This document shows positions 9,736-18,731 of a stretch of 64,000 nt of DNA, piece by piece. The stretch covers positions 186,001 through 250,000 of the forward strand of contig NZ_JPKR02000003.1 in the NCBI RefSeq assembly GCF_000757425.2, read 5' to 3'. The position numbers and the translations under genes were made by a program. Numbering within the stretch: position 1 is the first letter of the stretch; every line of letters starts with the position of its first letter. The notes beneath the pieces were generated by a model. It was not told the DNA's origin. It did not search any database and worked only from the letters and a program-made list of their open reading frames with translations. Source of the stretch: Tatumella morbirosei (GTDB lineage Bacteria; Pseudomonadota; Gammaproteobacteria; Enterobacterales; Enterobacteriaceae).

Positions 9736-10407
9736 TTAATTTTTGCTGCATTTTTGCAACGGACAGGAGGGGCATTTCTCAAATTCGTCCAGCCGGAAGA
9801 TCAGGCAGCAATGACGGCGCTGCATCTGTTCGCTACCGTCTTCTTTTATCACCCTGCGTAGCGGAGAATATAACCGGTTAACCTGATCATCTGCCAGACG
9901 CGGGGCAGAGAACATCTCCTGCAGCACCCGCACGTCAGCCTGTTTTTCAATCGCACGTTGCATTCCTTGCCATAACCGGACCGCGGCATTGCTCCAGAAT
10001 ACGGTGAGGTTATTGGCGGCAAAAACCGCCAGGGTCTGGCAGACGGGCGCAATAAAACGGTGAATCAGGAGATCCAGCTGTTGTTGTTTCTGGCTTTCGC
10101 TCAGTGACCCACTGAGATTGCCACGGTTCAGCCAGTGTTCCGGACAGCCACGGTCATTGATTTGCAGTTGTCCTCTGAATTCCCAGAGTGGGCAGGACTG
10201 ATGTTCACTGCATAACTGATCGGCCCAGCCCAACAGGGTGCCGGCAAAATACCACTGTGACCATAACGATATCCAGGCGGTTTTTCCGGCGGAAGAGAGC
10301 GTCTGCCAGTGGGCTGGCAGCAGGCTGCTAAAGGTTTCCGGCTGGCAAACGATACTGGCAGGCACCCCGGTAAATACCGGTTCGGCTGTCATCAGCATTT
10401 GTGACAT
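9736..10407 (-). CDS. fhuF: Ferric siderophore reductase, FhuF-like [2Fe-2S] protein
   Basis: Cytoplasmic reductase that frees iron from imported ferric siderophores. From the ATG at 10407 it has 223 residues. The diagnostic C-terminus is present: a CC pair followed by ten residues and a CxxC (HCC, then KCPSCP), the four-cysteine [2Fe-2S] site of FhuF. The longer frame to 10464 begins with GTG and would run through the likely operator. GGA eight bases before the 10407 ATG supports the shorter form, and a further Met at 10428 cannot be excluded. It is first in an operon with fhuC, fhuD and fhuB. E. coli keeps fhuF elsewhere, so this joined order is a difference. Confidence 0.85.
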   Translation of the reverse strand: MSQMLMTAEPVFTGVPASIVCQPETFSSLLPAHWQTLSSAGKTAWISLWSQWYFAGTLLGWADQLCSEHQSCPLWEFRGQLQINDRGCPEHWLNRGNLSGSLSESQKQQQLDLLIHRFIAPVCQTLAVFAANNLTVFWSNAAVRLWQGMQRAIEKQADVRVLQEMFSAPRLADDQVNRLYSPLRRVIKEDGSEQMQRRHCCLIFRLDEFEKCPSCPLQKCSKN

Positions 10408-10450
10408 GGCTATTTCCGTTATGCACATTAAAATCCGAGGAATAATAATG

Positions 10451-10478
10451 CAAATGATAAACACTTACATTATTATCT
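10451..10478. promoter_or_regulatory. Fur-box-like element between fhuF operon and receptor gene
   Basis: The divergent region contains GATAA (10456-10460) and TTATC (10473-10477) in inverted orientation within an AT-rich block with repeated hexamers of the ATGATA/ATTATT kind, resembling degenerate Fur boxes. Placement between two iron-uptake arms makes Fur control likely. The match to the 19-bp consensus is only partial. Confidence 0.45.
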
Positions 10479-10575
10479 TACGTTTTGTACCATTTTTCAC
10501 CCGCTCTGTTAGAAAATTTACCTGCAGAAAGCATTGTTCTTGCGATTGATTAACAATTTTAAACCAGGCAAACAA

Positions 10576-12783
10576 ATGAAAAAACGTGGCAGTAGCTTTA
10601 CCCCAACCCGACTCAATCAGGCAATGCTGATGGCATTGTTACCCTTCAGTGCTTATGCCCTGGCGGCTGATAACGCCAGTACCAGTTCCTCCGACAATAC
10701 GCTGGTGGTGCGGGCCAAACCGAATGTGGATACCACCAATAACGGACAAGACCCGGTACCTGCCTTCCTCGATGGCGGTATCGCTAATGGTGCAAGGCTT
10801 GGGGTATTAGGCGAGCAGAAAGCGCTGGATGTACCGTTTAATGTGATCAGCTATACCTCGAAACTGATTGACAACCAGCAGGCCAGAACGCTGCAGGATG
10901 TGGTGAAGAATGATTCTTCCATCCAGAACGTGCGGGGTTATGGCAACTTTTCGCAAGGATTCCGTATCCGTGGCTTTGACTTATACGGCGATGATATCTC
11001 ACTGAATGGCCTGTATGGCGTTCTGCCTCGCCAGATCCTGCCACTGGAAGATGTGGAACGCGTGGAAGTGATAAAAGGATCCAGCGCCTTTCTTAACGGA
11101 GTCCCCGCGGGAGGAACAGGGGTAGGCGGGAATATCAACATCGAATCCAAACATGCCACCAGCGTGCCGACCCGTCGGGTATCGGTGGACTATACCTCAC
11201 GCAAACAACCCGGTATTAGTGCCGACATCGGCCAGCGATTTGGGGATAACGACCAGTTTGGTGTGCGGTTTAACGTGGTTCATCGCGAAGGTGAAACTGA
11301 GGTTCATAACGAAAAAGATCGTACCACCGGCGCCTTTCTGGGGCTGGATTATCACGGCGATAAACTGCAAAGTTCCCTGGATCTGGGTTATGTGAAAACC
11401 ACCATTCATAACGGCCGACAGGGCATTCGTTTAGCCAGTGGAATGACAGAAATTCCAGCCGTACCCGACCCTCGTACCAATTACGCTCAACCCTGGAACT
11501 ATGCTGATCAGACGTCCCGTTATGCGATGATGAAAAATGACTATCATCTTAATGATGACTGGGTTTTTTACAGCGCCGTCGGGGCTAACCACACCAATGA
11601 ATGGTCGGCCAGTGCTTCCCCGGTGGTTTCTGATTTACAGGGCGATTCGACTATGACCAGGATGGATACTCATCATACCGAAGACAGAATCAGTGGTATG
11701 GCAGGCATTCGCGGTAAGTTCTATATCGGTGAGGTTAGCCACCAGGTTAATATCGGATATTCTGGGCTTTATAATCGTTCCGCCAGTGCTTATGTGATGT
11801 CTAAACCATTTACCGGACCGAATATTTATCATCCTTCTGACGTTTACGCCGGAGATATGGTTTATCCCGGTAGCCATATGCAGGCACCCACAGTCGTTGC
11901 CCGTACGGCTAATAATGGGGTTTCGCTCTCTGACACTTTGGGAATACTTAACGATAAACTACTATTTACCGCCGGCGCTCGTTTCCAGAATATCCGTGTT
12001 ATTAACTATGCTTACAAAGCTGCGATTGATAATGAGACATCTCAACACCGTTGGTCCCCGGTTTACGGTGTAGTCTGGAAAGCGCAAGACTGGCTTTCTT
12101 TGTATGCTAACCATATCGAGGGATTACAAGCCGCTACCGCAGCACCTAAAGATACCGTCAACCAGGGTCAAATCCCCGGAATCATGCGCACCAGGCAGAA
12201 TGAAGTTGGACTGAAGGTGGAGCGTGAACGTTTTGGTGGGAACCTGGCCGTATTTGATATACGTAAAATGGCAGCGGTCACCCGACAGTTAACCGCCAAT
12301 CCTGATACTTATATTTACACCCTGAATGGTGAACAACGGAATCAGGGGATTGAAGTTAATGTCTTTGGTGAGCCGATCCTTGGCTGGCGGGTGAATGCGG
12401 GCAGCACCTGGCTAAGACCTGTTATGCATAACACCACAGATGGCTCTAGTGGCAACGATGCAGTAGGTGTTCCACGTAACCAGTGGGTCCTCGGCTCAGA
12501 ATGGGATCTGCCGGGTCTGCAGGGAGTGACGGTTTCCGGGACGCTGATCCACACCAGCCACCAGTATTATAATGTGCAAAATACCATGAAGTTGCCCTCC
12601 TGGACGCGCTTAGACCTCGGAGTCCAGTATGCCATGTCACTGCAGAACACTCGTATGACCTGGCGTGCAGGTATCGAAAACGTGACCAATAAGAAATACT
12701 GGGCTCAGGTTAATCAGGCCGATGGTTATCTGGTCCAGGGCGATCCACGTACCCTGAAGCTGTCAATGAGTGTCGATTTCTAA
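10576..12783 (+). CDS. TonB-dependent siderophore receptor
   Basis: Outer-membrane gated receptor for a ferric siderophore. From the ATG at 10576 (AGG seven bases upstream) it has 735 residues. A signal peptide ends near ALAAD, a TonB-box-like NTLVV follows, then a plug domain (DVPFNVISYTSKLIDNQQARTL, RGFDLYGDDISLNGLYG, LEDVERVEVIKGSSAFLNG, GGNINIESK) and a 22-strand barrel ending in VDF. The C-terminal GIENVTNKKYW and VQGDPRTLKLS stretches are typical of siderophore receptors such as FhuE, FcuA and FoxA. A TTG-initiated extension to 10534 lacks support. It is divergent from fhuF-C-D-B, so it probably supplies the substrate for that transporter. I cannot name the siderophore; hydroxamate is the best guess. 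Confidence 0.9.
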   Translation: MKKRGSSFTPTRLNQAMLMALLPFSAYALAADNASTSSSDNTLVVRAKPNVDTTNNGQDPVPAFLDGGIANGARLGVLGEQKALDVPFNVISYTSKLIDNQQARTLQDVVKNDSSIQNVRGYGNFSQGFRIRGFDLYGDDISLNGLYGVLPRQILPLEDVERVEVIKGSSAFLNGVPAGGTGVGGNINIESKHATSVPTRRVSVDYTSRKQPGISADIGQRFGDNDQFGVRFNVVHREGETEVHNEKDRTTGAFLGLDYHGDKLQSSLDLGYVKTTIHNGRQGIRLASGMTEIPAVPDPRTNYAQPWNYADQTSRYAMMKNDYHLNDDWVFYSAVGANHTNEWSASASPVVSDLQGDSTMTRMDTHHTEDRISGMAGIRGKFYIGEVSHQVNIGYSGLYNRSASAYVMSKPFTGPNIYHPSDVYAGDMVYPGSHMQAPTVVARTANNGVSLSDTLGILNDKLLFTAGARFQNIRVINYAYKAAIDNETSQHRWSPVYGVVWKAQDWLSLYANHIEGLQAATAAPKDTVNQGQIPGIMRTRQNEVGLKVERERFGGNLAVFDIRKMAAVTRQLTANPDTYIYTLNGEQRNQGIEVNVFGEPILGWRVNAGSTWLRPVMHNTTDGSSGNDAVGVPRNQWVLGSEWDLPGLQGVTVSGTLIHTSHQYYNVQNTMKLPSWTRLDLGVQYAMSLQNTRMTWRAGIENVTNKKYWAQVNQADGYLVQGDPRTLKLSMSVDF

Positions 12784-12807
12784 ATCGCTTGTTGATATTC
12801 CTGTTAA

Positions 12808-12836
12808 CCCGCCGGGATAGCTGGCGGGATTTTTTT
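12808..12836 (+). terminator. Rho-independent terminator after the receptor gene
   Basis: Stem CCCGCC (12808-12813) with GGCGGG (12823-12828) and a 9-base loop is followed by A and seven Ts. It is a strong terminator for the receptor gene but ends only about 10 bases before the ATG of the exporter gene. Confidence 0.8.
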
Positions 12837-12846
12837 ACTGTGAATT

Positions 12847-14499
12847 ATGTCGCTACTTAAATCGATTCTTAAACAACATTTCCTGGCGATCAGTGGCATC
12901 ATTGTGCTGAATCTGATCAGTGCCTGTCTTGGTATCTTCACCATTTCTTATATCAATCAGACGCTTTCTCATGAAAGCTCGCTGTATGGCGGGTTGGCCA
13001 GGCTGGCAGGGCTGCTGATTCTGCTGTTATTAATCACTCTGGCGGCGCAATGGACACTGACGGCACTTGGTCACCATTTTATCTGGCAAAAACGCAGCCG
13101 GATGATCTTACAGATGATGGCCACTCCGCTGGATAAACTGGAACAGCAGGGCAATGGTGAGTTGTTGTCGTTGCTGGGACCCGATATTCGCAATATCACG
13201 CTGGCGTTTGTCCGGCTGCCGGAACTGATTCAGGGCGTCGTGCTCGGCGGGGTGGCCATAGTGTATCTTGGCTATCTGTCATTACCGGTACTGGCGATCG
13301 TGGTTATCTGGATGGGGTTAACTTTCTACCTGGGTTACCGGATGGTGTCTAAGGTCTATGAGCATATCCGGAAGGTTCGTGAGTATGAGAGTGATTTACA
13401 GGATGTGTTTCAGGTAGTAATCCACGGCAAAAAGGAACTGGGGCTCAATCCGGCCCGGGCCCGGCATTTCTATGACAACGACTATCAGCAGGCGGCCCTG
13501 GGATACCGGCAACATATTATCCGTGCTGACAGTTTTCATCTGTCGGCGATTAACTGGTCGAATATCATGATGCTGGGGCTGATTGGTCTGATTTTTTTGG
13601 CCTCTCAGGCGCTGGGGTGGATTTCAGAAACTATCGCTACCTCTTTTTCTCTCACCGTGTTGTTTATGCGTTCACCCTTATTACAGGCCATCGGGGCCTG
13701 GCCAACCTTACTCACCGGTGAGCTGGCGTTTAAAAAAATTAATGAGATATTTCCGCCGCAGCCGTCAGAACAGCAACCGGATGCTGCTCCGGTCCCTGTG
13801 GGCTGGAAAACCCTGCACTGGGAGAATCTGAGCTGGCACTACCCGAAAACCGGATTTCAGGTGGGCCCGGTAAATGTAACCCTGCAACGCGGTGAAATCG
13901 TGTTTATTATCGGGGCTAACGGCTCCGGTAAATCAACGGTCAGTCAGATGCTGGCTGGGTTGTATCATGATCCACAGGCGCGGGTCTGGCTGGACGGCGA
14001 ACCCCTCGATAATGCCCGGCTCAAATCACTGTTTTCGGTAGTATTTACTCAGCCTTATCTGTTTAAAACCCTGTTCGTGAACCCGCAGGCAGGGGATCAG
14101 GCGCTGACTGAACAGTGGCTGGAAAAAATGGGTATGCAGGGCAAAATCAGCGTTGAAAACCATCAGCTGAGTACTCTGGAACTGTCTCAGGGACAGAAAA
14201 AACGTGTAGCTTTGCTGCTGGCGTTAGCAGAGAAACGCGACATTTTGTTTCTCGATGAATGGGCAGCAGAGCAGGACCCGCAGTTCCGGCGCTATTTTTA
14301 CCGGGAATTACTACCCTGGTTCAGGGCTCAAGGGAAAACATTAATCATTATCAGCCATGATGATGATTATTTTGATGTTGCAGACCGGATTCTGGAAATG
14401 CATCAGGGGCAGTTGACTGAATTAACCGCTGAGCAGCGGCACCATGTCTCCAGGGATGTGATTGCCCGACTGGGGAGTCGACAGGCAGAGCAGGGATAA
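12847..14499 (+). CDS. yojI: ABC exporter with fused permease and ATPase, YojI-like
   Basis: Inner-membrane cyclic-peptide/siderophore-type exporter half-transporter. The 550 residues match E. coli YojI (547), which exports microcin J25, and related PvdE/SyrD proteins. The N-terminal six-helix domain includes GHHFIWQKRSRMI, DIRNITLAFVRLPELIQGVVLGG and RADSFHLSAINWSNIMMLGLIGL. The ATPase domain carries Walker A GANGSGKST near residue 360, an unusual signature LSQGQKKRVAL, Walker B DILFLDEWAAEQDP and the H-loop IISHDDDYF. There is no clear Shine-Dalgarno, and a terminator lies immediately upstream. Its place after a siderophore receptor suggests a role in siderophore or peptide traffic; no biosynthetic genes are seen. 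Confidence 0.85.
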   Translation: MSLLKSILKQHFLAISGIIVLNLISACLGIFTISYINQTLSHESSLYGGLARLAGLLILLLLITLAAQWTLTALGHHFIWQKRSRMILQMMATPLDKLEQQGNGELLSLLGPDIRNITLAFVRLPELIQGVVLGGVAIVYLGYLSLPVLAIVVIWMGLTFYLGYRMVSKVYEHIRKVREYESDLQDVFQVVIHGKKELGLNPARARHFYDNDYQQAALGYRQHIIRADSFHLSAINWSNIMMLGLIGLIFLASQALGWISETIATSFSLTVLFMRSPLLQAIGAWPTLLTGELAFKKINEIFPPQPSEQQPDAAPVPVGWKTLHWENLSWHYPKTGFQVGPVNVTLQRGEIVFIIGANGSGKSTVSQMLAGLYHDPQARVWLDGEPLDNARLKSLFSVVFTQPYLFKTLFVNPQAGDQALTEQWLEKMGMQGKISVENHQLSTLELSQGQKKRVALLLALAEKRDILFLDEWAAEQDPQFRRYFYRELLPWFRAQGKTLIIISHDDDYFDVADRILEMHQGQLTELTAEQRHHVSRDVIARLGSRQAEQG

Positions 14500-14502
14500 A
14501 AA

Positions 14503-14534
14503 AACAGGCGTCCAGGGTGAACCGGGCGCCTGTT
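14503..14534 (-). terminator. Terminator between yojI-like gene and dehydrogenase set A
   Basis: AACAGGCG (14503-14510) pairs perfectly with CGCCTGTT (14527-14534). On the minus strand the stem runs straight into a T-run, making it a good terminator for the cytochrome gene. It lies just after the exporter stop and may work for both strands. Confidence 0.7.
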
Positions 14535-14557
14535 CTGGCAGGTTAAATCAGCGGTAG

Positions 14558-15913
14558 TTAACCACGTTTACGCCTGGATCTCATCATCACTCCGCCCACT
14601 ATCAGCAGCAAGACTACGATCACGGCCGCTATCATCCCGCCTTTAGCAATCGCCAGTAACGGAGAGGGTGCGCCACCTTCCCGCAGAACTTTAACGCGAT
14701 CTGCGGTTGTCTGGACACCGGCATCTCCAAAGGTTTTGAACAGATAATTGGTCAGTGTTGCGACCTGTTGATCGTTCATCACATTTTTGAATGACGGCAT
14801 CGCCTGACCCTGGGTCGGAGTCAGACCGTCCAGGATCGCCATGACGGCATTATCTGCCACCGGGCGGTGTAATGCGGCATTACCATACAGTGCCGGTAAG
14901 CCATGGCTGCCCTGACCTGAGGCCTGATGACAGGTTGAGCAGTGAGCTTCATACAGTTTAGCGCCATCAGAAGCACTGCCATCCATCAACGCAAAATCGT
15001 TTACCACCGGTGCGCTGGCCGGTAGCTGGCCCGGGGCTGCGTTAGCAGACTGAGGCTTCACCGAGCGGACATAAGTCACGATGGCGTTAATGTCTGACGG
15101 TGACAGCTTACTGAAGCTCTTATCAATGGCCTCCAGCATTGGGCCGCCTGCCTGGGAACCGTTCGGTGAACGACCGGTTGACAGATAGGTCGCTAAATCA
15201 CTGGCTGACCATTTACCGATACCTGCATGGCTATCCGGCGTAATATTCGGTGCAAACCAGGTTCCGAGTGAGGCACCGGCCAGCTCCTGACCCGATTTTT
15301 CGGCCATCAGAGCATTACGCGGGGTATGGCAGGTCGAACAGTGAGTTAGCCCCTGTACCAGGTAGGCACCCCGGTTCCATTCAGCAGACTGACTACTGTC
15401 TGGTGTAAAGGGTTTGTCACCGGCAAAAATCAGGTTCCAGCCCGCCATCGACAGACGAATATTGAATGGGAACGGCAGGGCTGTCTGCGGGCCTTTCTCA
15501 TCCACCGGCGCGACACCATGCATGAAATAAGCATACAGAGCCTGCATATCCTGATCAGATATTTTGGCATACGAGGTATAAGGCATGGCCGGATAGAGAT
15601 TGGCACCGTCTTTTCTTACCCCCTGACGCACTGCTTTTTCAAAATCCTGCAGCGAGTAATCGCCAATACCTGAGGTTTTTGACGGCGTAATATTGGTCGA
15701 AAAGATTTTGCCAATCGGTGTGGCTATCGCCAGGCCACCGGCGAAAGGTTTACCGCCGCTGGTGGTATGACAGGCGGCACAGTCACCGGCCACAGACAGA
15801 TACTGACCTTTCTCGATCAGGCTCTGAGCGTTGCTGTCTTCTGCCTGAGCTGCACTATTCAGCATGAACCCGGTCAGGGCACCGGCGATACACAGGGAAA
15901 GCAATTTTTTCAT
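14558..15913 (-). CDS. Dehydrogenase set A: tri-haem cytochrome c subunit
   Basis: Membrane-anchored periplasmic cytochrome c that takes electrons from the flavoprotein subunit and passes them to ubiquinone, as in gluconate 2-dehydrogenase, sorbitol dehydrogenase and alcohol dehydrogenase complexes. The 451-residue precursor has a signal peptide ending near AAQAED, three haem-attachment motifs (CAACH at 45-49, CSTCH at 192-196, CSTCH at 325-329), and a C-terminal membrane helix (about 423-443) followed by RSRRKRG. It is the last gene of a three-gene operon, 11 bases after the flavoprotein stop. Its paralogue lies at 50406-51833. The real substrate of the complex cannot be read from this subunit. 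Confidence 0.9.
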   Translation of the reverse strand: MKKLLSLCIAGALTGFMLNSAAQAEDSNAQSLIEKGQYLSVAGDCAACHTTSGGKPFAGGLAIATPIGKIFSTNITPSKTSGIGDYSLQDFEKAVRQGVRKDGANLYPAMPYTSYAKISDQDMQALYAYFMHGVAPVDEKGPQTALPFPFNIRLSMAGWNLIFAGDKPFTPDSSQSAEWNRGAYLVQGLTHCSTCHTPRNALMAEKSGQELAGASLGTWFAPNITPDSHAGIGKWSASDLATYLSTGRSPNGSQAGGPMLEAIDKSFSKLSPSDINAIVTYVRSVKPQSANAAPGQLPASAPVVNDFALMDGSASDGAKLYEAHCSTCHQASGQGSHGLPALYGNAALHRPVADNAVMAILDGLTPTQGQAMPSFKNVMNDQQVATLTNYLFKTFGDAGVQTTADRVKVLREGGAPSPLLAIAKGGMIAAVIVVLLLIVGGVMMRSRRKRG

Positions 15914-15924
15914 GGTGGCTCTCC

Positions 15925-17529
15925 TCAGATTTTGCCAAGAATGGCATCAGCGGTACGTAAGCCCAGGGCGCAGGCGGTCAGCGTGGAGTTAGCCGTGGCG
16001 ACCGTTGGCATCACCCCGGTAGACACCATATACAGGTTGTCGTATTCCCAGGCTTTTCCCACGTGGTCGGTCACTGAGGTTTTCTCATCGGTACCCATTG
16101 CCAGTGTTCCGGTAATGTGTTGGTTGTTGCTGTAGACGCCCGGAGTCGAATAACGGACATTGGTCGCACCCAGCATTTTGGCAATATCGGCATAGACTTC
16201 CAGTGAGTGCTGCATCCCTTTCTCGATGTAGTCATCGTAAGAGTAAGAGAATGCGGGAACTGGCAGTCCGAGAGCATCTTTTTTACGGGTACTCAGCATG
16301 GTGCGGTTTTTCGGGTCCGGTAACTGTTCCAGAACATTTTTAATACTCAGTTCATGTGACGCACGGTACAGAATTGCGCTGTCAAGGTCAGCACCGGTCA
16401 GGCCTTCTTTAATGGCTCCGGCAGTGACTCCGGCAACCCGTGAAGAGTTAGAGATATCAATACGGAATGCGGCTGACTCTGAACGGAAGGCACCATCACG
16501 TAACTGCTGGATAGACGAAGGGCTCATCGGACCACGGCCTGGCCACAAAGGTTCGTCAACATAGAAAGTGGCGGAATTCGACGGGTGATCCATCAGATTA
16601 CGGCCCAGTTGATCGTAGTTGTTGCACAGCCCGTGTGGGTTTTTATCATCGGCAGAGAGCATCAGAATACGGGGGATTTCGATAGCATTCGCGGCCATCA
16701 CGAAGACTTCGGCTTCGACGCGATGCGACTCTTTATTCCAGTCATAGTAATGCAGCGCTGTGATTTTCCCGTGACTATTGTGTTCGAGTTTATAGACCAC
16801 GGCTTGTGGGATCAGTTTTACCCCGGCCATTTCCGCGGCAGCAGCAGCGATACCACCATGGTACTGCGCATCGATAGGGCAGATAGGCATACAGTTGTTA
16901 TTGCCACAACACTGTGGGCGTCCGTCATAAGGGACAGAGTTACGGCCAGTGGTGTTAGTCAGAACTTCATATTTTGGTGCCAGACGTGCCGTTACCCGTT
17001 GTTCCAGGTAAGACATTTTGACGCCTTCCATCGGATAAGGATGTTTACGTGGCGAGTATTTCGCCATCTCAGCGGGACCGGAGACCCCCCACAGAATTTC
17101 GGCTTCATAGTAATAGGGTTCCAGATCTTCATAACTGATCGGCCAGTCACGGCCCACGCCGTACTGTGATTTCAGACGAAAATCATTGGGCACCAGACGC
17201 CAGGCCTGGGCAGCCCAGTGCCAACTTGTGCCACCCACCACCCGCAGATATTCGGGTTTATAATCTTTAGGACCGGTTTGATCTAAATAGCCATTATCTT
17301 CCGGTTTATAGTCAGGGAAGGGGGCGATTTTTGAGTTCGGGTATGGGGCGATAAAATCGTCTTTGCGCGCCGAGTGGCGAAAATTGCTGACAATCTGGTC
17401 ACGCTGGATACGCGGGCCAGCTTCCAACATCAGAACTTTTCGTCCTGCCAATGCCAGTTTTCTGGCAGCTAACGAACCTACAACGCCGGAACCGATCACG
17501 ACGATGTCAGTAGAAATAGTCTCAGACAT
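15925..17529 (-). CDS. Dehydrogenase set A: GMC-family FAD catalytic subunit
   Basis: Periplasmic flavoprotein subunit oxidising a sugar acid, ketoaldonate or polyol. From the ATG at 17529 (AGAAGTGAAG upstream) it has 534 residues. Seen: FAD motif GSGVVGSLAARKL, VVGGTSWHWAAQAWR, a cysteine cluster CCGNNNCMPIC matching the C-x5-C-x3-C ligand spacing of the [3Fe-4S] cluster in related FAD glucose dehydrogenases, and the C-terminal GMC His (NQHITGT) and Asn (TANSTLT). A GTG at 17544 is an alternative start. It has no signal peptide of its own and presumably travels with the Tat-exported small subunit. Homology is to Erwinia/Pantoea gluconate and 2-ketogluconate dehydrogenases; which one is undecided. 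Confidence 0.88.
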   Translation of the reverse strand: MSETISTDIVVIGSGVVGSLAARKLALAGRKVLMLEAGPRIQRDQIVSNFRHSARKDDFIAPYPNSKIAPFPDYKPEDNGYLDQTGPKDYKPEYLRVVGGTSWHWAAQAWRLVPNDFRLKSQYGVGRDWPISYEDLEPYYYEAEILWGVSGPAEMAKYSPRKHPYPMEGVKMSYLEQRVTARLAPKYEVLTNTTGRNSVPYDGRPQCCGNNNCMPICPIDAQYHGGIAAAAAEMAGVKLIPQAVVYKLEHNSHGKITALHYYDWNKESHRVEAEVFVMAANAIEIPRILMLSADDKNPHGLCNNYDQLGRNLMDHPSNSATFYVDEPLWPGRGPMSPSSIQQLRDGAFRSESAAFRIDISNSSRVAGVTAGAIKEGLTGADLDSAILYRASHELSIKNVLEQLPDPKNRTMLSTRKKDALGLPVPAFSYSYDDYIEKGMQHSLEVYADIAKMLGATNVRYSTPGVYSNNQHITGTLAMGTDEKTSVTDHVGKAWEYDNLYMVSTGVMPTVATANSTLTACALGLRTADAILGKI

Positions 17530-17581
17530 TTCTTCACTTCTCACAGTTTATTAATTTGTACACACTGACTGAGTACCGGGG

Positions 17582-18085
17582 TTAAAACGGTTTCGTGGCC
17601 CAGCTTCCATAGGCGCCATAGGCGTAAGTAGGCGGGTTCAACACCGCTGCAACTTCCTGATTTGCCAGAGCATCAACGTAGGCGACACAAATCGCCTTAT
17701 CGCCGCTGCCGGCAATACCCAGATACCATCCGGTCAGGATCAGCGCGGGTAATGAAGCAAGATCGGCGACAGAACTGTCGGCAGACAAACGCTTTTGCAG
17801 CGAGGCAGCCGGGACAGAATTGGCAGTGATCCACTGCTTCAGTCGTGCCAGTTTCTGTGGGAAGTGGTTATCAATTTTCGTGAAGGCAGAAAAAAGCGCA
17901 GTACTAAATTCAGGCGACAAAGTAGTGCGGCCGGTTAATAACCTGGAAATATCGTTAAAGTCGCTGTTTGCAGGCGTATCCGCGAATGCTGGCAAAATAC
18001 CAGACGGAAGTAATGTGGTAGCGGCCAGCGCCCCCATTCCCTGCAATATGCGCCTGCGCGATATCATATTTAACATATCAATCAT
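17582..18085 (-). CDS. Dehydrogenase set A: Tat-exported small subunit
   Basis: Small (gamma) subunit of the membrane-bound FAD dehydrogenase, needed for export and folding of the flavoprotein in related complexes. The 167 residues begin with a twin-arginine leader (SRRRILQG at about 9-16, hydrophobic core, AFAD cleavage region). The mature part shows the gluconate-2-dehydrogenase subunit 3/sorbitol-dehydrogenase small-subunit pattern: LTGWYLGIAG near 125 and a conserved C-terminus ending in YGSWATKPF. It is the promoter-proximal gene of the operon. It is divergent from the amidohydrolase gene across about 650 bases of non-coding DNA. Confidence 0.82.
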   Translation of the reverse strand: MIDMLNMISRRRILQGMGALAATTLLPSGILPAFADTPANSDFNDISRLLTGRTTLSPEFSTALFSAFTKIDNHFPQKLARLKQWITANSVPAASLQKRLSADSSVADLASLPALILTGWYLGIAGSGDKAICVAYVDALANQEVAAVLNPPTYAYGAYGSWATKPF

Positions 18086-18731
18086 TCAGGCTTCCTGATG
18101 TTATTTAATTTGCTCACAAAAAAGAGTGTAAATAAAGACACGTTGCATGTTTAAAGCTAACAGTTTTTATCAGTTAACTAATAACGGCCGTTAGTATAAT
18201 CATTTGCGTAACGCCGAAACACACAGATTTTAACAGGCACGCTAAACATGACTGACAAAGGACTGCCGCAAGCTGGTTTTGTGGAAGCGTTTACACCTAC
18301 TGATATCCGGTGGTTTTTGAAAATGGACCGATAAATCAGGTTGTTGGAGGTGAGTGAACAAATTTCTGTGATTGTTCAGTGAATGTTAAAACCACCCTCA
18401 AAACCCCACAGACTGTAATGTAACAAAATGATTCAAAAGTCATTGCTACCGGGTGCATTTTTTTCGCTACCGGGTGCAAAAATTTTTAGCAATCGGGTGC
18501 AAAAAATATCATCACCAACGACAGGAAAGGTAACTGCTGGTGATTTCCCGGAGTTTATTTCAGAAGATATATTTTACCCCAGGTAAAACGCTATATTTTA
18601 TTCAGCACAATAAGCTTCAAAAGCGCCGGGGAATAAAAAATGAAAGGATAAATTTTGCTTATTTTTTAGAGAATGCCTGATATTCTGAGAGTGAAAATGC
18701 AAACACAATAAACAGAACAAGAGAGATCACT
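18086..18731. promoter_or_regulatory. Long divergent regulatory region of dehydrogenase set A and amidohydrolase
   Basis: This 646-base stretch has no credible ORF. It holds an AACGGCCGTT palindrome (18183-18192) about 100 bases ahead of the dehydrogenase operon, three phased copies of a 13-base element (18445-18501, listed separately), and an AT-rich segment before the amidohydrolase. GAGAG lies 6 bases ahead of the amidohydrolase ATG. The size of the region and the repeats suggest complex regulation. Confidence 0.45.
18445..18501 (+). repeat. Three phased direct repeats GCTACCGGGTGCA
   Basis: GCTACCGGGTGCA occurs at 18445-18457 and 18466-18478, with a variant GCAATCGGGTGCA at 18489-18501. 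Start-to-start distances are 21 and 23 bases, about two helical turns, and each copy is followed by a run of A or T. This layout fits a cooperative DNA-binding protein, but I do not recognise the motif. Confidence 0.6.

Noticed and set aside
9849-10052. Extra frame within fhuF
   Set aside because: It lies inside a gene with a clear [2Fe-2S] signature and lacks its own signals.
15767-16135. Many frames of 60-190 codons opposite to known genes (for example 15767-16135 plus, 16585-17169 plus)
   Set aside because: They are antisense shadows of the GC-biased dehydrogenase and other genes, with no independent support.
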